Shown piece by piece: positions 9,895 through 20,567 of a stretch of DNA of 64,000 bases. The stretch covers positions 2,158,001 through 2,222,000 of the forward strand of contig JAVHKY010000059.1 of the NCBI GenBank assembly GCA_035079385.1. The letters run 5' to 3'. The notes under the pieces were generated by a model. The model saw only the letters and a program-made list of their open reading frames with translations. It was not told the DNA's origin and did not search any database. Position numbers and translations under genes: made by a program. Numbering within the stretch: the stretch's first letter is position 1; every line of letters starts with the position of its first letter. The DNA is from Aspidiotus rigidus (taxonomy: Eukaryota > Arthropoda > Insecta > Hemiptera > Diaspididae).

Positions 9895-12800
9895 AAAATT
9901 AATATTAATATAAATTTTAAAAAAAAATGTTTTTGAAAAATTTTTTTTTCAAATATTATACAAGAAAAATATTTATATTTAAATCTTAAATTAATACAAA
10001 TCATTATTTCTAAAAAAATATATTTAATTATTTTGTTTTAATACAAAATGAATAATAGTGGTAATTATATTAATTAAATTTAAAATTGAAATTAAATATG
10101 TAATATTATTATAATAAAATTTTTAGAATTAGTAATTAATATAAAAGGTCATAGCTTGTTATAGTCAGAAATTTTTCTTAAGAAGTATGGTGGGGGTATA
10201 AGTTAAGGAGAGAAAGAAAATTTGGGTATCTCTTGAAAAACATGTAGAATTTAATTTTTGTCAAATTCATTTGTACATTTTCATGAGTGGTGTTCTAATA
10301 AGAAGTGAAACAGGTCATATCTTTCGACAAATCAAACACGGATATTTTTTGAGGATGTCCCCCTCCCAATCAAAACGCATAAACTCGTTGAGGGAGTCTG
10401 AGACAGTTGCATCAACTATAAACTGATATCCAGAATTCTTTGTTTTATGTTAATGAGCAGCTGGATTCGGACCGGTCAACCGCTATGATCGCTACTATAG
10501 TTTTCAATCAAATTGATAAGGAAATCAGGGAAACTGAATGTCAAGTGTGTAGAGTTAGTTTCTTCAGAAGTGCGATTCTGACGCTGATCAGTCCAAAAGC
10601 AAAATAAAAGAAATGAGATACTCAATTGATTTCATATCAAAATAATTTGTCTAAGAAATTCAGTTTTATAATCCAAAGACTACTAAATTATCATAAATTG
10701 AGAATGAGCGACGGAGTTGCGTACTAATGGCTCGTTTTCTAAACCTTATGCTGTTGTACTTCCTTGGCGTTGGAAATAAATTGTCAACGTGAAACGAAAA
10801 TTACAATAAAAGGTTCACGTTACGTCGCCGATTTCTCACTGTTTTCTACACTTTCTTTTGTGGTTGCTTATAAATCTCAAAGAGCTTATACTCTCGCACG
10901 TGTACTGTATATCTAGCGCGTTTATTGCGCTGTACTTAAATGCCCATGACGAGCGTTACTACCCCGGAAATTGTCGATCTCGAGTACCAGTGCGCTGAAT
11001 ACGGGGCACGCACCCAACAAGGTGTGATTCGAAGTAATCTACTAAGTTGATTTATAAGCGATGTTCAAACAAGATATTTCGATATAGAACATTCGAAGCA
11101 CGCGGTTGCACTTTCTATGCGCGGTAATAAAGGCGAAGTGTAAATGCGTTGTCTCCGTCGTCTCATAGTCCTCGTCTTTGCGTCTGTGTGTAATAGTGCT
11201 TCGAGAATAACCGCAATTATCTTAAACAATAATGCGATCTCTCTATCTCTAACGCAAGAGCCGCGTATATATATTTTACGGAGAGAACTAGCGAACCGGG
11301 CTAATTTTGTCGTCGTAGGTCAGCCCCACGGGAGCGATTCCTTTAGAACCTTTGATCAATCGTATCGAAATCACGGTGCATGCTACCTAGTTGTATCAAT
11401 TAGTACTCGTATATAGGCCGGGTAAAAGCGTGCTCGCTTCTCGTATAGACTTTGATAGACCTATACATTATAATTCAAGAATTGAATTATTCTCGCTGAA
11501 GGGACTCGAACGGAAGAGAGGATCTCGCGCGTGTTTCTGTTTTATGCATGGAAAAGGACTTAAGGGCATTAGAAAAAAGTAGAGAAACTCCTTGAAAAGT
11601 ATGCATGAATAATAGATTGAAATTTCCATGTCTTAGTTCTGTTTTTCTAAAGTCAAAAGGGTTATTAGAAGGGCAGTATATTTTTGATTTTTTTTCATCT
11701 TTAGAGAACGAAGGAATCTTTTACAGTTATGAATCATACTTCATGAATCCTATAACGAGTATAATTTTGACCTCAGTTGAGAATCATCTCATTAAAGTTA
11801 ACTTTGCAACTAAAGAATTCTCGGCCTAATTCTGTTTTAACCAGTAAAAACCTGAAATTCGTTGAATATTTTCGAAATACTGTATATTTTTAATACTTGC
11901 TCAAGCACTCTTGTATCGTCATCGACACACTTCTGGCTGATAAGCCCGGGAATGAATTTTCTCGACGTTTTATATGTCCTGGATCACGGTGAGACTAATA
12001 AGAAAATTTCAGGTTTCCTTATATACATATGTATTTAATTATAACGCATTATAGTCATGTAGGCTATGTGAAGTTGTGCACGTAATTTTTTCTTGTTGAT
12101 TGGTTACCTAATTTGTTAAGCCTTCCTCAATTTTCTCTCAAATATGTTAATGCCTATTTTCTAAACTTATCAATACGAATGCTCGATGTTGCAGAGCATT
12201 CAACGTTGTTAACGAGAAATTTTGTGTTCATTTAGATGAATGGTTCTCGTGTAATTCTCAAGATGAATAGATCTCATTGATGTTCTCTCAATTGTTATAT
12301 TCGCATAGTATTTACTGGCTAGAAAAATTTTTAATGAACAACCGTATGTACAGGATAGAAAAATTGTAACTTTTAAAATGCAAGTTCAAATAAGTGATTG
12401 TTGGATTCGAGTATGATCTGCCACTACTCACGACTGGTAGTGATTCAGTGGAATATTGTATGAAATTCCTGCGAAGTTTGAAGGGTTTAAGTACTCGACA
12501 GAAGGTATATTTGAAGTATGTCATAATAACTCTCCTATATTTTATACTACCGGCAGTCCTACTGAATAAGTTGAGATCTGTTTTCTGCAATTGTTCCTTT
12601 CTACAGCTATAGATAAACCAAGTAACGCCTGCGCTTCTGATACTCGTTACTTGTGGAACTTGATTAAAATTCGCCGAAATTGTGCTACGTACACCAACTA
12701 TAAAATATCAAACGCACGTTTTACTAGGTTCGATATTAGTGTTTATTATGCAGTATTAGGAAATTTTACGAACTCGAATCGATAGCGACGTAGGTGATGT

Positions 12801-13033
12801 TCTGAGTTCGTGGGAAGGATGATTTGTGACACTACGTCCTCTGTTGAATACTGTATTTAGAATTAAGGAAATGTGTAGTGCGTATTATTAATAACACTGA
12901 TCAGAAGCCGGATTTTGAGAGAATTTTTAAAATAAAGTTACAATAATCAATGTAGCAACGAACTGACCCCACGAGTATGCTGTGCTTGTATCTAGACAAG
13001 TGTAGGACCACATAAAATACTTGAAAATAAGAG
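9895..13033. other. AT-rich region with no recognised gene
   Basis: Very AT-rich to about 10150, then mixed sequence. Short open frames exist (for example 11144-11416, +) but show no motif, no family similarity I know and no paired splice signals. No repeat shared with the rest of the window was seen. Confidence 0.5.
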
Positions 13034-13094
13034 AAATTGAGGCTTTAATCACCTATAAATTTATTTATAGTAGTGGTGATCAGAGCCTTAATTT
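13034..13094. repeat. 61-base imperfect hairpin
   Basis: AAATTGAGGCTTTAATCACC is mirrored by GGTGATCAGAGCCTTAATTT with an AT-rich loop containing TATAAATTTATTTATA. It is a possible tiny MITE or cruciform-forming sequence. Confidence 0.55.
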
Positions 13095-13458
13095 TTTTAT
13101 CGATCGGAAAAGTGAGTACGTATTACACCCATCCGTTCAGGTTTCCTTATATATTTATTCATTATTAATTATTTATTAATTATTACTCATTAATTATAAG
13201 TCTCAGTTATAGAAGAGCTGGACAACGAAGTTCGTTGCCTTGTACCACCCCACAACCTTGAAAGCTAACACCCTTATTTTATACTTTTTACTTTTGGCCA
13301 CACTGATTTGTGTATGCCGAAGTTCAATTTTCTGCACATATATTTTGTAATGTGAAAATATCACTCATTGGGTTGTACTGGTACCGATTTAGCTCTTTTA
13401 TGGTATCCAACGTGGCTGTTCAGGCTTGTTCGAGTTTTGAAAGATGTCTCGCACCCTG

Positions 13459-13980
13459 AAAAAAACGACGGCTTCCTTAACGAAGTTAAACGAGGAACGC
13501 AGGGAACCTGTTTTATGAGTCAAATAGGATTTGGTATTGAAAATTCAAGGAAGCCTAGACCTAGATAAAGCTAGTATAAAGAAGGCCTAGACGTAAAATA
13601 AGCCTAGTATAATGTAATTTGAAAGTCCAAGTTTTTCTCAAATCTCGAGCTATTTATGATAGGAGGGAGACTTGGGAAAATTTGTCCTCTATCATATATA
13701 GCTCGAGAGTCAAAAGTTTTCCAAGTCCCTCTCCTATCATATATAGCTCGAGAGTCGAAATTTTTCTAAGTCCCTCTCCTATCACATATGGCTCGAGAGT
13801 CGAAATTTTTCCAAGTCCCTCTCCTATCATATATGGCTCGAGGGTCGAAATTTTTTCTAAGTCCCCCTCCTATCATATATTCTCGAGAGTCGAAATTTTT
13901 TGAAGTTTTTCGCTGGACGGCGCACGGCGTACGCCAGATTTCTCAAATAGCCCCCCATAAAACAGGTTTCCCTGTTAAAA
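13459..13980 (+). mobile_element. Non-autonomous minisatellite-bearing element, copy 1
   Basis: About 520 bases bounded by AAAAAACGACGGCTTCCTT on one side and CCCTGTTAAAA on the other. Internal inverted repeats CAGGGAACCTGTTTTATG (13497-13514) and CATAAAACAGGTTTCCCTG (near 13956-13974) lie close to both ends. The middle holds a tandem minisatellite, followed by a GGACGGCGCACGGCG segment. Copy 2 (20346-20927) is the same structure in the opposite orientation, which defines the boundaries. No coding capacity was seen. The superfamily is unknown. Confidence 0.75.
13670..13905 (+). repeat. ~46-bp tandem minisatellite inside copy 1
   Basis: About five units of the form CTATCATATATAGCTCGAGA, then GTCGAAATTTTTCCAAGTCCC. 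The same unit, in either orientation, occurs at 20410-20560, 20720-20760, 30960-31000, 34755-35040 and 50690-50810. Confidence 0.85.
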
Positions 13981-14350
13981 TTACATTTGTGAGGAAATGA
14001 ACCTTCATCTTTTTGGACAACATATTCTGGTATCTCTCTTGAATGAGATTATCTTTAGTATTGTACTTCCGCGCCCAATTTGTTCAATTGTGCCTTCGAC
14101 AAATTTTATGCACATCCGGTTGTATTTATGTCCATAGATGGTAAATTATTATTTTCCACCTGCTCCATACACTCTTCCATCGTGCACATCCAATTTGCCG
14201 CGGATAAGATTCGCCGCAATGAAATTCACCGCCAGCGGAAAGTTTTAATTGAACAATTACAAACAAACGAAGTGCGAGAAATATAAAAGCGTAAAATAAA
14301 GTTATAAATTATGGGCAATACCTCGTTGGTATTCCATAGTACCGCAGTTT
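13981..14350. other. Intervening sequence, nothing recognised
   Basis: No repeat or coding motif was identified between the minisatellite element and the MULE-like fragment. Confidence 0.5.
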
Positions 14351-14580
14351 TCATAATCTCTGATGATCGTAGTGATACAATCGTCCAGAGCCACTTTGCT
14401 GGAGATGGAAGACCTGACTCGCCTTGCACTCGACGCCTCTCGTTTTTCGACATTTTGGAAGGGTCTTAATCATTACCCTCAATGACGGATGAACGCAGTT
14501 GAATTCACTTTGAATTTTATGGTGTCCAGCTTCGGCGCAATTATTGGTAGAAACATGACCATCCATTGTTCTATTGTACA
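14351..14580 (-). pseudogene. Fragment of a MULE-type transposase
   Basis: The minus-strand frame contains STNNCAEAGHHKIQSEF followed by HPSLRVMIKTL. This is like the R-T-N-N-x-x-E-x-x-H and H-P-x-x-x-x-F-I block found towards the C-terminus of Mutator-like/FLYWCH-associated transposases in insects. Only ~45 residues are recognisable, and the frame degenerates toward 14450. It ends abruptly at 14581, where the inverted arm of PLE-A1 starts, so the PLE rearrangement probably truncated it. The assignment rests on this one block. Confidence 0.5.
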
Positions 14581-14991
14581 TGGACTATTGGGAAAGACAA
14601 AGAGGGAAAATGCCAACGTATGTTTGGGAATGCGTTGATGCGTACTGAAGAATTCAAATCTATATTATTTGAGGAGACAATAAAACGGGATAATGAAAAG
14701 AATGGATTTATAGAACTCATAATGAGTGAGTGAGGTGTAAGTGGAGCACTAATATTGAAAAAGGGTTTTTCAATTGTGTAAATCTACTTTATTAGTTGCT
14801 TATACAAGAGTACTTTCGGGTGTTATCCCATCATCAGTTGTGTCGCAACTGGAGAACAAGGCCTTAACCATGAGTTTTTATAGTATAACACGGTGATCTT
14901 ATTGGCTATAACAATGCTGTGTTGTGATTGGTTCACTTCTTAGAAACTTATTCTTACAATAATATGACATTGTGTTCTTATTGGCTAAAAC
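14581..14991 (+). repeat. Left inverted arm of PLE-A1
   Basis: Reverse-complement match to 16492-16843. From the outside in: a coding-like stretch TIGKDKEGKCQRMF to ELIMSE (stop at about 14731), a T-rich linker, the hammerhead-like core on the minus strand (about 14795-14850), then GTTGTGTCGCAACTGGAGAA and the CCAAT-rich 3' UTR. Confidence 0.85.
14795..14850 (-). ncRNA. Hammerhead-ribozyme-like motif, PLE-A1
   Basis: Minus strand: CTGATGA (14831-14837), hairpin TGGG-ATAACA-CCC, GAAA (14814-14817), then GTAC-TCTT-GTAT and AAGCAAC. Flanking GTTGC and GCAAC could close stem I. CUGAUGA-stem-GAAA is the hammerhead core, and hammerheads are known in Penelope-like elements. An extra U before stem II and an imperfect stem III mean activity is unproven. 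Confidence 0.5.
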
Positions 14992-15065
14992 ATACTGCTT
15001 TGTGATTGGTTCAATTTATTGTTCTAAATACTGCGTTTCTATTGGCTACCTGGATTCCTGCCGTC

Positions 15066-16498
15066 TCATTGGTTGGCTCCGTTCTTCTTCTCTCGTCCAA
15101 TCACCAGGCCGAATAATTTTTCGCTGTCAAATGTGATTACATTGTTCAAGAGGCAGGCTTTCTTCCTCTTGGCTTTTGCAATCTCCATTTGTTCCCAGAG
15201 TTTTCTTCTCTTTGTCCGATTCTCTACGTGTATGACTTCAAATATTCCCTCTCCATCGTGGTTTTCCTCGTTACAGTGTTTCCCAAACAGTGACTTGCCA
15301 TCTTCTTTCTCCCTCGACGTTCTGTGCTCCTTTCTCCTGATCTCAAACTTTCTCCCAGTCTCACCAATATAGATTCCCTCTCACTGTTCACAACTGAGCT
15401 TGTACACTCCGCTCAAGCTTTCCTTGTCCTTTTGTTCCGTCTGGTCATTGCTGATTCTCTTCACCATGGGTTGGTTATTCTGGATACCCACATTCACATC
15501 GTAGCCATTGAACGCCTTTATCACCTTGTTTGTGTACTTTCCTATATATGGTATCGATCCAGAGTACTTTCTCACTATGCTATCATGGGTTCCTTTCTTT
15601 GTTTCCATTTTCCCAAACACTCCCTCCACCACACATCTGCGGTAGCCATTGGCTTCTGCGATCTGCTTTACTATCTCGATCTCTTTCCTCTTCTCTTTGT
15701 TGTTCTTAAGGATAGAAATTGCCCGATAGCAGTGGTTCTGGATTGCCGCTAACTTGTGCCTAGGGTGGTGGTAGGAGTCATTTGGGATGATGGTGTCAGT
15801 ATGCGTCGGCTCCTGTAGATTTTGTATTCTATCCTATTGTTCTCCATTGTGAGTGTAAGGTCCAAATAGTTGATGGTTTCATTGCCTTTTTCCACTGTGA
15901 ATTTGATGCTCTCATTCATCGCGTTCATTTCTGAAAGGAATAGATCCACCTGTCTATCAGTGCCTCACCACACAATTAGGATATCATCTACATATCTGGC
16001 CCAGTGTTTGATCGAGTTTCCGAATTTGGTGCCCTTCAATATCTTGTTTTCCATATCATTCATGAATTGGTGACAGCGGTGATCCCATCGCAAGTCCCCT
16101 TTCCTGACTGTAGAACCTGTTATTGAAGCGGCAGTAATTCTGGCTCAAGATCTCCTCCACTATGTTGGCGTACTTCGACCCATCGGGGTTCCCATGGTAT
16201 CAGTGGTTTTTGAGCAGAGTGAGAAGTTCCTCCTTCGGTATGGTACCAAACATATTAGTCACATCAAAGGATATCAGCTTGTCGTTACTCCTGATTTCCA
16301 ACTTGTCCAGTTGCTCAATCAGCTCTCCGTTGTTTCTGATACTTCGTCTGGGTGCAAACTGGTAGTTTTCTTTCAGGAATGTGGCTACGATCTTTGCTAC
16401 CTTGTAGCATGGTGATTGAATGCTGTTGACCAGTGGTCTCATCGGACGGTTCGCTTTGTGGAGTTTTACCAGCCCCTTGAGTTTTGGTGCAGTTTTAG
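15066..16498 (-). pseudogene. PLE-A1 reverse transcriptase and GIY-YIG protein, broken
   Basis: Reading from 16498 downward: KLKGLVKLHKANRPMRPLVNS (RT fingers, shared with A2), SFDVTNMFGTIPKEELL (motif A region), an in-frame TGA near 16190 also present in A2, FNNRFY...GSPLSPI (motif B), WARYVDDILIVW (motif C), then YLDLTLTMENN. The C-terminus retains GVYKLSCEQ before the GIY-YIG core and ends in EKKNGANQ-stop at 15066-15068. There is a deletion just after GSPLSPI, a TGA right after the YVDD block, and frameshifts near 15640 and 15740. It is a non-functional relic whose best guide is the more intact A2 copy. Confidence 0.85.
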
Positions 16499-16843
16499 CC
16501 AATAAGAACACAATGTCATATTATTGTAAGAATAAGTTTCTAAGAAGTGAACCAATCATAGCCAATAAGATCACAGTGTTATACTATAAAAACTCATGGT
16601 TAAGGCCTTGTTCTCCAGTTGCGACACAACTGATGATGGGATTTGTACAATTGAAAAACCCTTTTCCAATATTAGTGCTCTACTTACACCTCACTCACTC
16701 ATTATGAGTTCTATAAATCCATTCTCTTCATGATCCCTTTTTATTGTCTCCTCAAATAATATAGATTTGAATTCGTCAGTACGAATCAACGCATTCCTAA
16801 ACATACGTTGGCATTTTGCCTCGTTGTCTTTCCCAATAGTCCA
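16492..16843 (-). repeat. Right inverted arm of PLE-A1
   Basis: Inverted copy of 14581-14991. It holds the C-terminal end of the open frame at 16691-16909 and a truncated hammerhead-like core (CTGATGATGGG at about 16628-16640 on the plus strand, without the GAAA half). Confidence 0.85.
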
Positions 16844-16909
16844 TACTCTCATCCCATATCTTTCCCGGATGAAGTTGTTGTACACCTCTACCAGTTTCTG
16901 AAATTTCAA
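16691..16909 (-). CDS. Unrecognised short ORF spanning the PLE-A1 arm edge
   Basis: About 72 open codons ending ELIMSE-stop, with K/E-rich, coding-like composition (FKSILFEETIKRDHEENGF). It begins next to a possible splice acceptor (TTGAAATTTCAG just upstream on the minus strand). Its distal ~55 codons are duplicated, with several amino-acid substitutions, in the left arm at 14581-14731. It could be a terminal exon of the putative minus-strand gene at 17589-17900, though the phase does not fit simply. It could instead be a piece of an older element used as the PLE target. Function unknown. Confidence 0.35.
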   Translation of the reverse strand: MKFQKLVEVYNNFIRERYGMRVWTIGKDNEAKCQRMFRNALIRTDEFKSILFEETIKRDHEENGFIELIMSE

Positions 16910-17588
16910 ATTATTGAAGTTCTTTGTAATTTGTCTACCATAATTAACACAAGAGATCTGCTAGACTTCATTGCCTCGACAATTATCGCATGAAATTCTC
17001 TTCGTACTTCTATATTTGGTATCCTGAGTGTGTGTGGGTTTATAGATGAATGGTGTGATACGATATTTAGGTAGCCTGCTTGAAACGATAACGACTCGAG
17101 TGATGCTTTCTGCAGAAAAAGAGGAGCAAAAGACTCATTTTAGGTTTGCGCCTAAAAAAGGGATACAGAGTGTACAAACAGGAAGGCCATTTTTACGAGA
17201 TTTTCCAAAACAAAAATGGAAGAGCAAAACAAAAAGTCCGAAGGTAATAGAAGAAAGGGGGAGAGAACGTGTTTCCAAATTGACTAGGTAAGGAAGTTGA
17301 AAAGGCAATGAAATAGCTCAAGATTGAAAAAGCATTTGGTCTGTGAATGGTACTCTTTAAGAAGAAGGAACACCCGTTATGCCACATTATTCAACAAAAT
17401 TTGATGTCAGAAGTGGTACGGGACAATGGAAACAGGTCGAATTTCTATATTGAAATGAAAAAAAAAAATCACCCAACGAAGACAACGCTAAAAATTACCA
17501 CTCAACTGTATGAAAAGTTGGTGAAGAGCCGGTAAGTGGTCGATCAATAACATGCGCGAGTAATTTGCCAGAAAATGGTGTGACTTAC
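16910..17588. other. Intervening sequence
   Basis: No recognised element. A short + strand stretch near 17285-17330 reads EKAMK then LKIEKA, weakly like the RTE motif-0 region, but it is too short to call. A pyrimidine tract with AATATAG on the minus strand near 17445-17475 could be a splice acceptor. Confidence 0.35.
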
Positions 17589-17703
17589 CAGGATCCTCTA
17601 GAGACCGCTTAACCAACATTTTACTTTCATTTACATCCATTCTTTCACCAAAATTCCTTCTATTTCTTGCGATTCTAGTTTCAGCTTTCATTTTATCAAA
17701 TTC
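17589..17703 (-). CDS. Putative internal exon of an unidentified minus-strand gene
   Basis: Read on the minus strand, this 115-base segment is preceded by TTATTAG (acceptor) and followed by GTAAGT (donor). It is open throughout: EFDKMKAETRIARN, then NFGERMDVNESKMLVKRSLEDP. It starts in phase 0 and ends one base into a codon. The neighbouring putative exon (17842-17900) ends in phase 0, so the two join in frame across a 138-base intron, a normal insect size. I do not recognise the protein. The paired consensus splice sites and the basic, helix-like composition make a real gene plausible but unproven. Confidence 0.45.
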
Positions 17704-17841
17704 CTAATAACAGAAAATGTACCAGTCTGGTTACTACATGAGGTCAATATTTTCTTCTACTGTACGAGCCATTGTAAAAAAAAATACAAACATGTAACAA
17801 AATTACATAAGTTTACCACGACAATAGTGTATATCACTTAC

Positions 17842-17900
17842 CAAGTCACCACACTTCTGCCTTAGTACTTCTTGTTCGTGGAAACGTCTTTCTGGTGGCA
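17842..17900 (-). CDS. Putative upstream exon of the same minus-strand gene
   Basis: The minus strand reads NLPPERRFHEQEVLRQKCGDL and then the donor GTAAGT, in frame with the exon at 17589-17703. The 5' edge is uncertain: the frame stays open to about 17970, and CCACCAG near 17900 could be an acceptor. No motif is recognised. Confidence 0.4.
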
Positions 17901-17974
17901 AATTGTCAAGAAAAACAGGTTCAAAATATAAACCCCTGGTTGAATATGAGATACTGACGTGGTCACGAGTGAGA

Positions 17975-19607
17975 CAGATTCATATCCAGTTTGACAAAAT
18001 CAATAGGAAACTTGATAACTTCAACATTGCTATGAGATGCCATGGGGCACTCGTTCAAGCACTCAATTCTATTCAACTAATCAATTGAAACAAGTTCGCT
18101 CAGCTATAGCCTAGGTACCGTATTTTCGTCGAGCTTTAATCTAAGTTTTCATCTTATCTTATATTACTTTGTGATGATGATTTATTCAATCGATATAACC
18201 GATCAGATTTCATGATAGAGATTTCAATTTTTGTAAAATCAGATTGTGAGCTGAAAATTCAACTCGTTCGAGAGAAAGACCTCGTGCTTCGAATTTTTGT
18301 TCGACTATAGATTTGAATTTTGATGCCTACGATACTCTTGATAAGAAGTCCAAAAGGACGTTTGTGTCATGTACCTTGATTTCAAAGAATATTTTCATCT
18401 GTGTGTGCCCTCACGATTGAAACGTGAGTTACTGTAAAAAGGAAAGAAAGACCCCAGTTATCTTCGTACCTCAGAAAGGAAAAGAATCAAAAAGTGCTCC
18501 CAAACTTTCACACCTATCAATTTTGAAGTCGTTCGCGTAAGAATTCGCGATGACAAGCCGTTCAAAAAAGTTGCGAAAAAATTCATCAGGCTCCGGGAAA
18601 ACTGTAGTAGAGATATCTCTGTACCGTTTCTTCGCATTTCTTCTAAACCTACATTTTTCGTCGATATTTAAGCTAAATCATGATCGTCGACCATCGTCGT
18701 TTCTCTCCCCTTTACAATTGTCCTACTGAATTTTAATCCGTTCGTTTAGAAAATACGAGTTTTTCCTTAATTGTAGCGAGAGGGCTACAGTAAGACAGCA
18801 TCATTAATCGATGTGGATGACCATTCATCAAAAAGAGCTTTGCAGGATGACACAGCAATCAATGTTTGACTGATTGTCGGTAAACATGCGTATTTTGCGG
18901 GGCCCATTTAGCGCAGCATACGCATATCGCGTTCTTTGCACGCTCGTATCAGACACAGATTTTTTCGTCTCTCTTTTGCTAACGCACGTCTTAGCTGAGA
19001 ACGGTATACGTCATTAATCGAATCGAATTTCGCCCTTAAAGAATAGCCCACAGTATAGTACGAACTTACAAACAGATGTTTTAAATAACCAAAAGAAGTC
19101 GTATAGTACACGGTGCGGTGCACAGTATGTTGGTTGGACGAGAAGCACCTGCGAAATTATTTTTAATCATAAACGACAAAACGTTCGACGCTACTCTGTA
19201 GCGATGAGATCTGACGTCAGAGGAGCACGCGACGTCGCTTCAGTTCTATTTCGAGTCGTGCAGATGAAATACAACGAATTTGGTTTCATATTAAACTTCC
19301 GATCCTATGAGTGTGTCGTACCTTTGATGTGTTTTTTTTTTTTTTTTTTTGATATAGACGTTCCTAAACGCTGGAGTGTGAACTTATTTTAATTGACAGC
19401 GGATAAGTGTTGGCTCGTGTCAGGAAATTATTGTCTCATAATTCCAGTGAACGAGCGATGACGAGCTTCAGGAAGTTGAAAAAAAAAAAAGAAATTATAA
19501 TATCTAAACGTAACAGGATGCGCGAGGTGAAGCAAATGGAAAGTGTCATAGTTGGTCCCTGATATGTCGTATTATTATGACGCATTCTATCGCGTCAGAT
19601 AGCCTAC
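17975..19607. other. No recognised gene or repeat
   Basis: Unique-looking, moderately AT-rich sequence with scattered short open frames and a T(22) run near 19330. No family assignment. Confidence 0.45.
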
Positions 19608-19700
19608 ATAATTTGAGGACGTATATTATGTAAAAAGGGCCTCCGTTCCATAAGAAATACATTGAATGGAGGCCCTTTTTACATATGCATCCTCATTTAC
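19608..19700. repeat. Palindromic hairpin with ~40-base arms
   Basis: TGAGGACGTATATTATGTAA and AAAGGGCCTCCGTTC are mirrored on the right by GAATGGAGGCCCTTTTTACAT and TGCATCCTCA, with a 14-base loop. The arms are nearly identical over the GC-rich core, so it is likely a young mini-MITE. Confidence 0.7.
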
Positions 19701-19729
19701 AATATAGTGAGCTATTTTCGCTTATCAGT

Positions 19730-20310
19730 CCTTCATAAACTTATCGGCGATAGTAAGATTATATGTCTGAAGAAAGTTGGTTGAATTTGTTGGCAACTGT
19801 TTCCCATGTGAGAGGTTGTGACTTAGTGCACTCTTTGAAGTATGCCTCCCTCGATTACGAGCTCCTAACTGCAGTCGGGTTATGAGCTGGATGGTGAATC
19901 TATTTTAGATTTGTTGAATGTGATTTGCTGTTTTTAGATAAGAGATGGGGAGGTCATCGGCGAGAGTTGTTCGATCGATGGTGAAATGGGGGGGTGGCGG
20001 AGAGAAGCCAAAGATTGTCATACGAAAATGTGAGTAATTGTGAGGCTGGAGTCGACACATGAGTGCGGAAAGAGCTTGGAAAGAAGGTGAGCGTGTGTGA
20101 GACGCGCGTGACCAATTCGGACGCGTGTAAGGTAAGTTTTATGACGGTGGGATTCTTGGTGTGGTGAAGCACCTGCGAATGGTACGGATAATGGTTTCAA
20201 TTGGGCTCATTTGTTTGGTGAGATCTGATTTTGCCAGAGTGTTATCCATTCGTTCGTAATTTTGAGGTGGATTGTGTGAGTGAGATTATTTTTAGTGAGA
20301 AGAGGACGAG
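19730..20310 (-). pseudogene. C-terminal part of an I-like LINE, separated by insertions
   Basis: The minus strand reads IHLKITNEWITLWQN, SPNK, PHQESHRHK, then LTRVRIGHARLTHAHLLSK and LTITHI. This is the post-RNase H C-terminus of I-clade-like LINEs (LTRxRIGHTRLTHxHL...). The matching upstream part (RT and RNase H) is at 24166-26080 in the same orientation. The ~3.9 kb between is later insertions. Stops and frame changes downstream of ITHI show decay. The 3' end is not marked by an obvious poly(A). Confidence 0.8.
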
Positions 20311-20567
20311 AGTTCACTCTTGGAAGTTTTGGCGGCTAAATCGACTTTTCAACAGGGAACCTGTTCTATGGGGGGCTTTTTGAGAAATTTGCTGTGCGCC
20401 GTCCAACAAAAAACTTGGAAGATTTTCGACTCTCGAGCCGTATATGATAGGAAGGGGACTCGGAAAACTTTCGATTCTCGAGCCATATATGATAGGCATT
20501 TTTCGAAGTCCCCCCCTCCTCTCATGTATAGCTCGGTAAATAAAATTTGTCCGAGTCCCCCTCCTAT

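Larger units (their letters stand above)
14581..16843 (-). mobile_element. Penelope-like element A1 with inverted flanking arms
   Basis: The body (about 15000-16491, minus strand) encodes RT plus a C-terminal GIY-YIG-type segment. The left arm (14581-14991) and the right arm (16492-16843) are inverted copies of each other at high identity. They contain the PLE 3' region (CCAAT-rich UTR, GTTGCGACACAA and, on the left, a hammerhead-like core) plus a short ORF ending in ELIMSE. The right arm lacks ~44 bases of the hammerhead-like segment. The body joins the right arm within TTATTGGCTAAAAC-like sequence, suggesting a microhomology join. It is the same family as A2 (41598-43885) and A3 (50920-51790). 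Confidence 0.85.
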
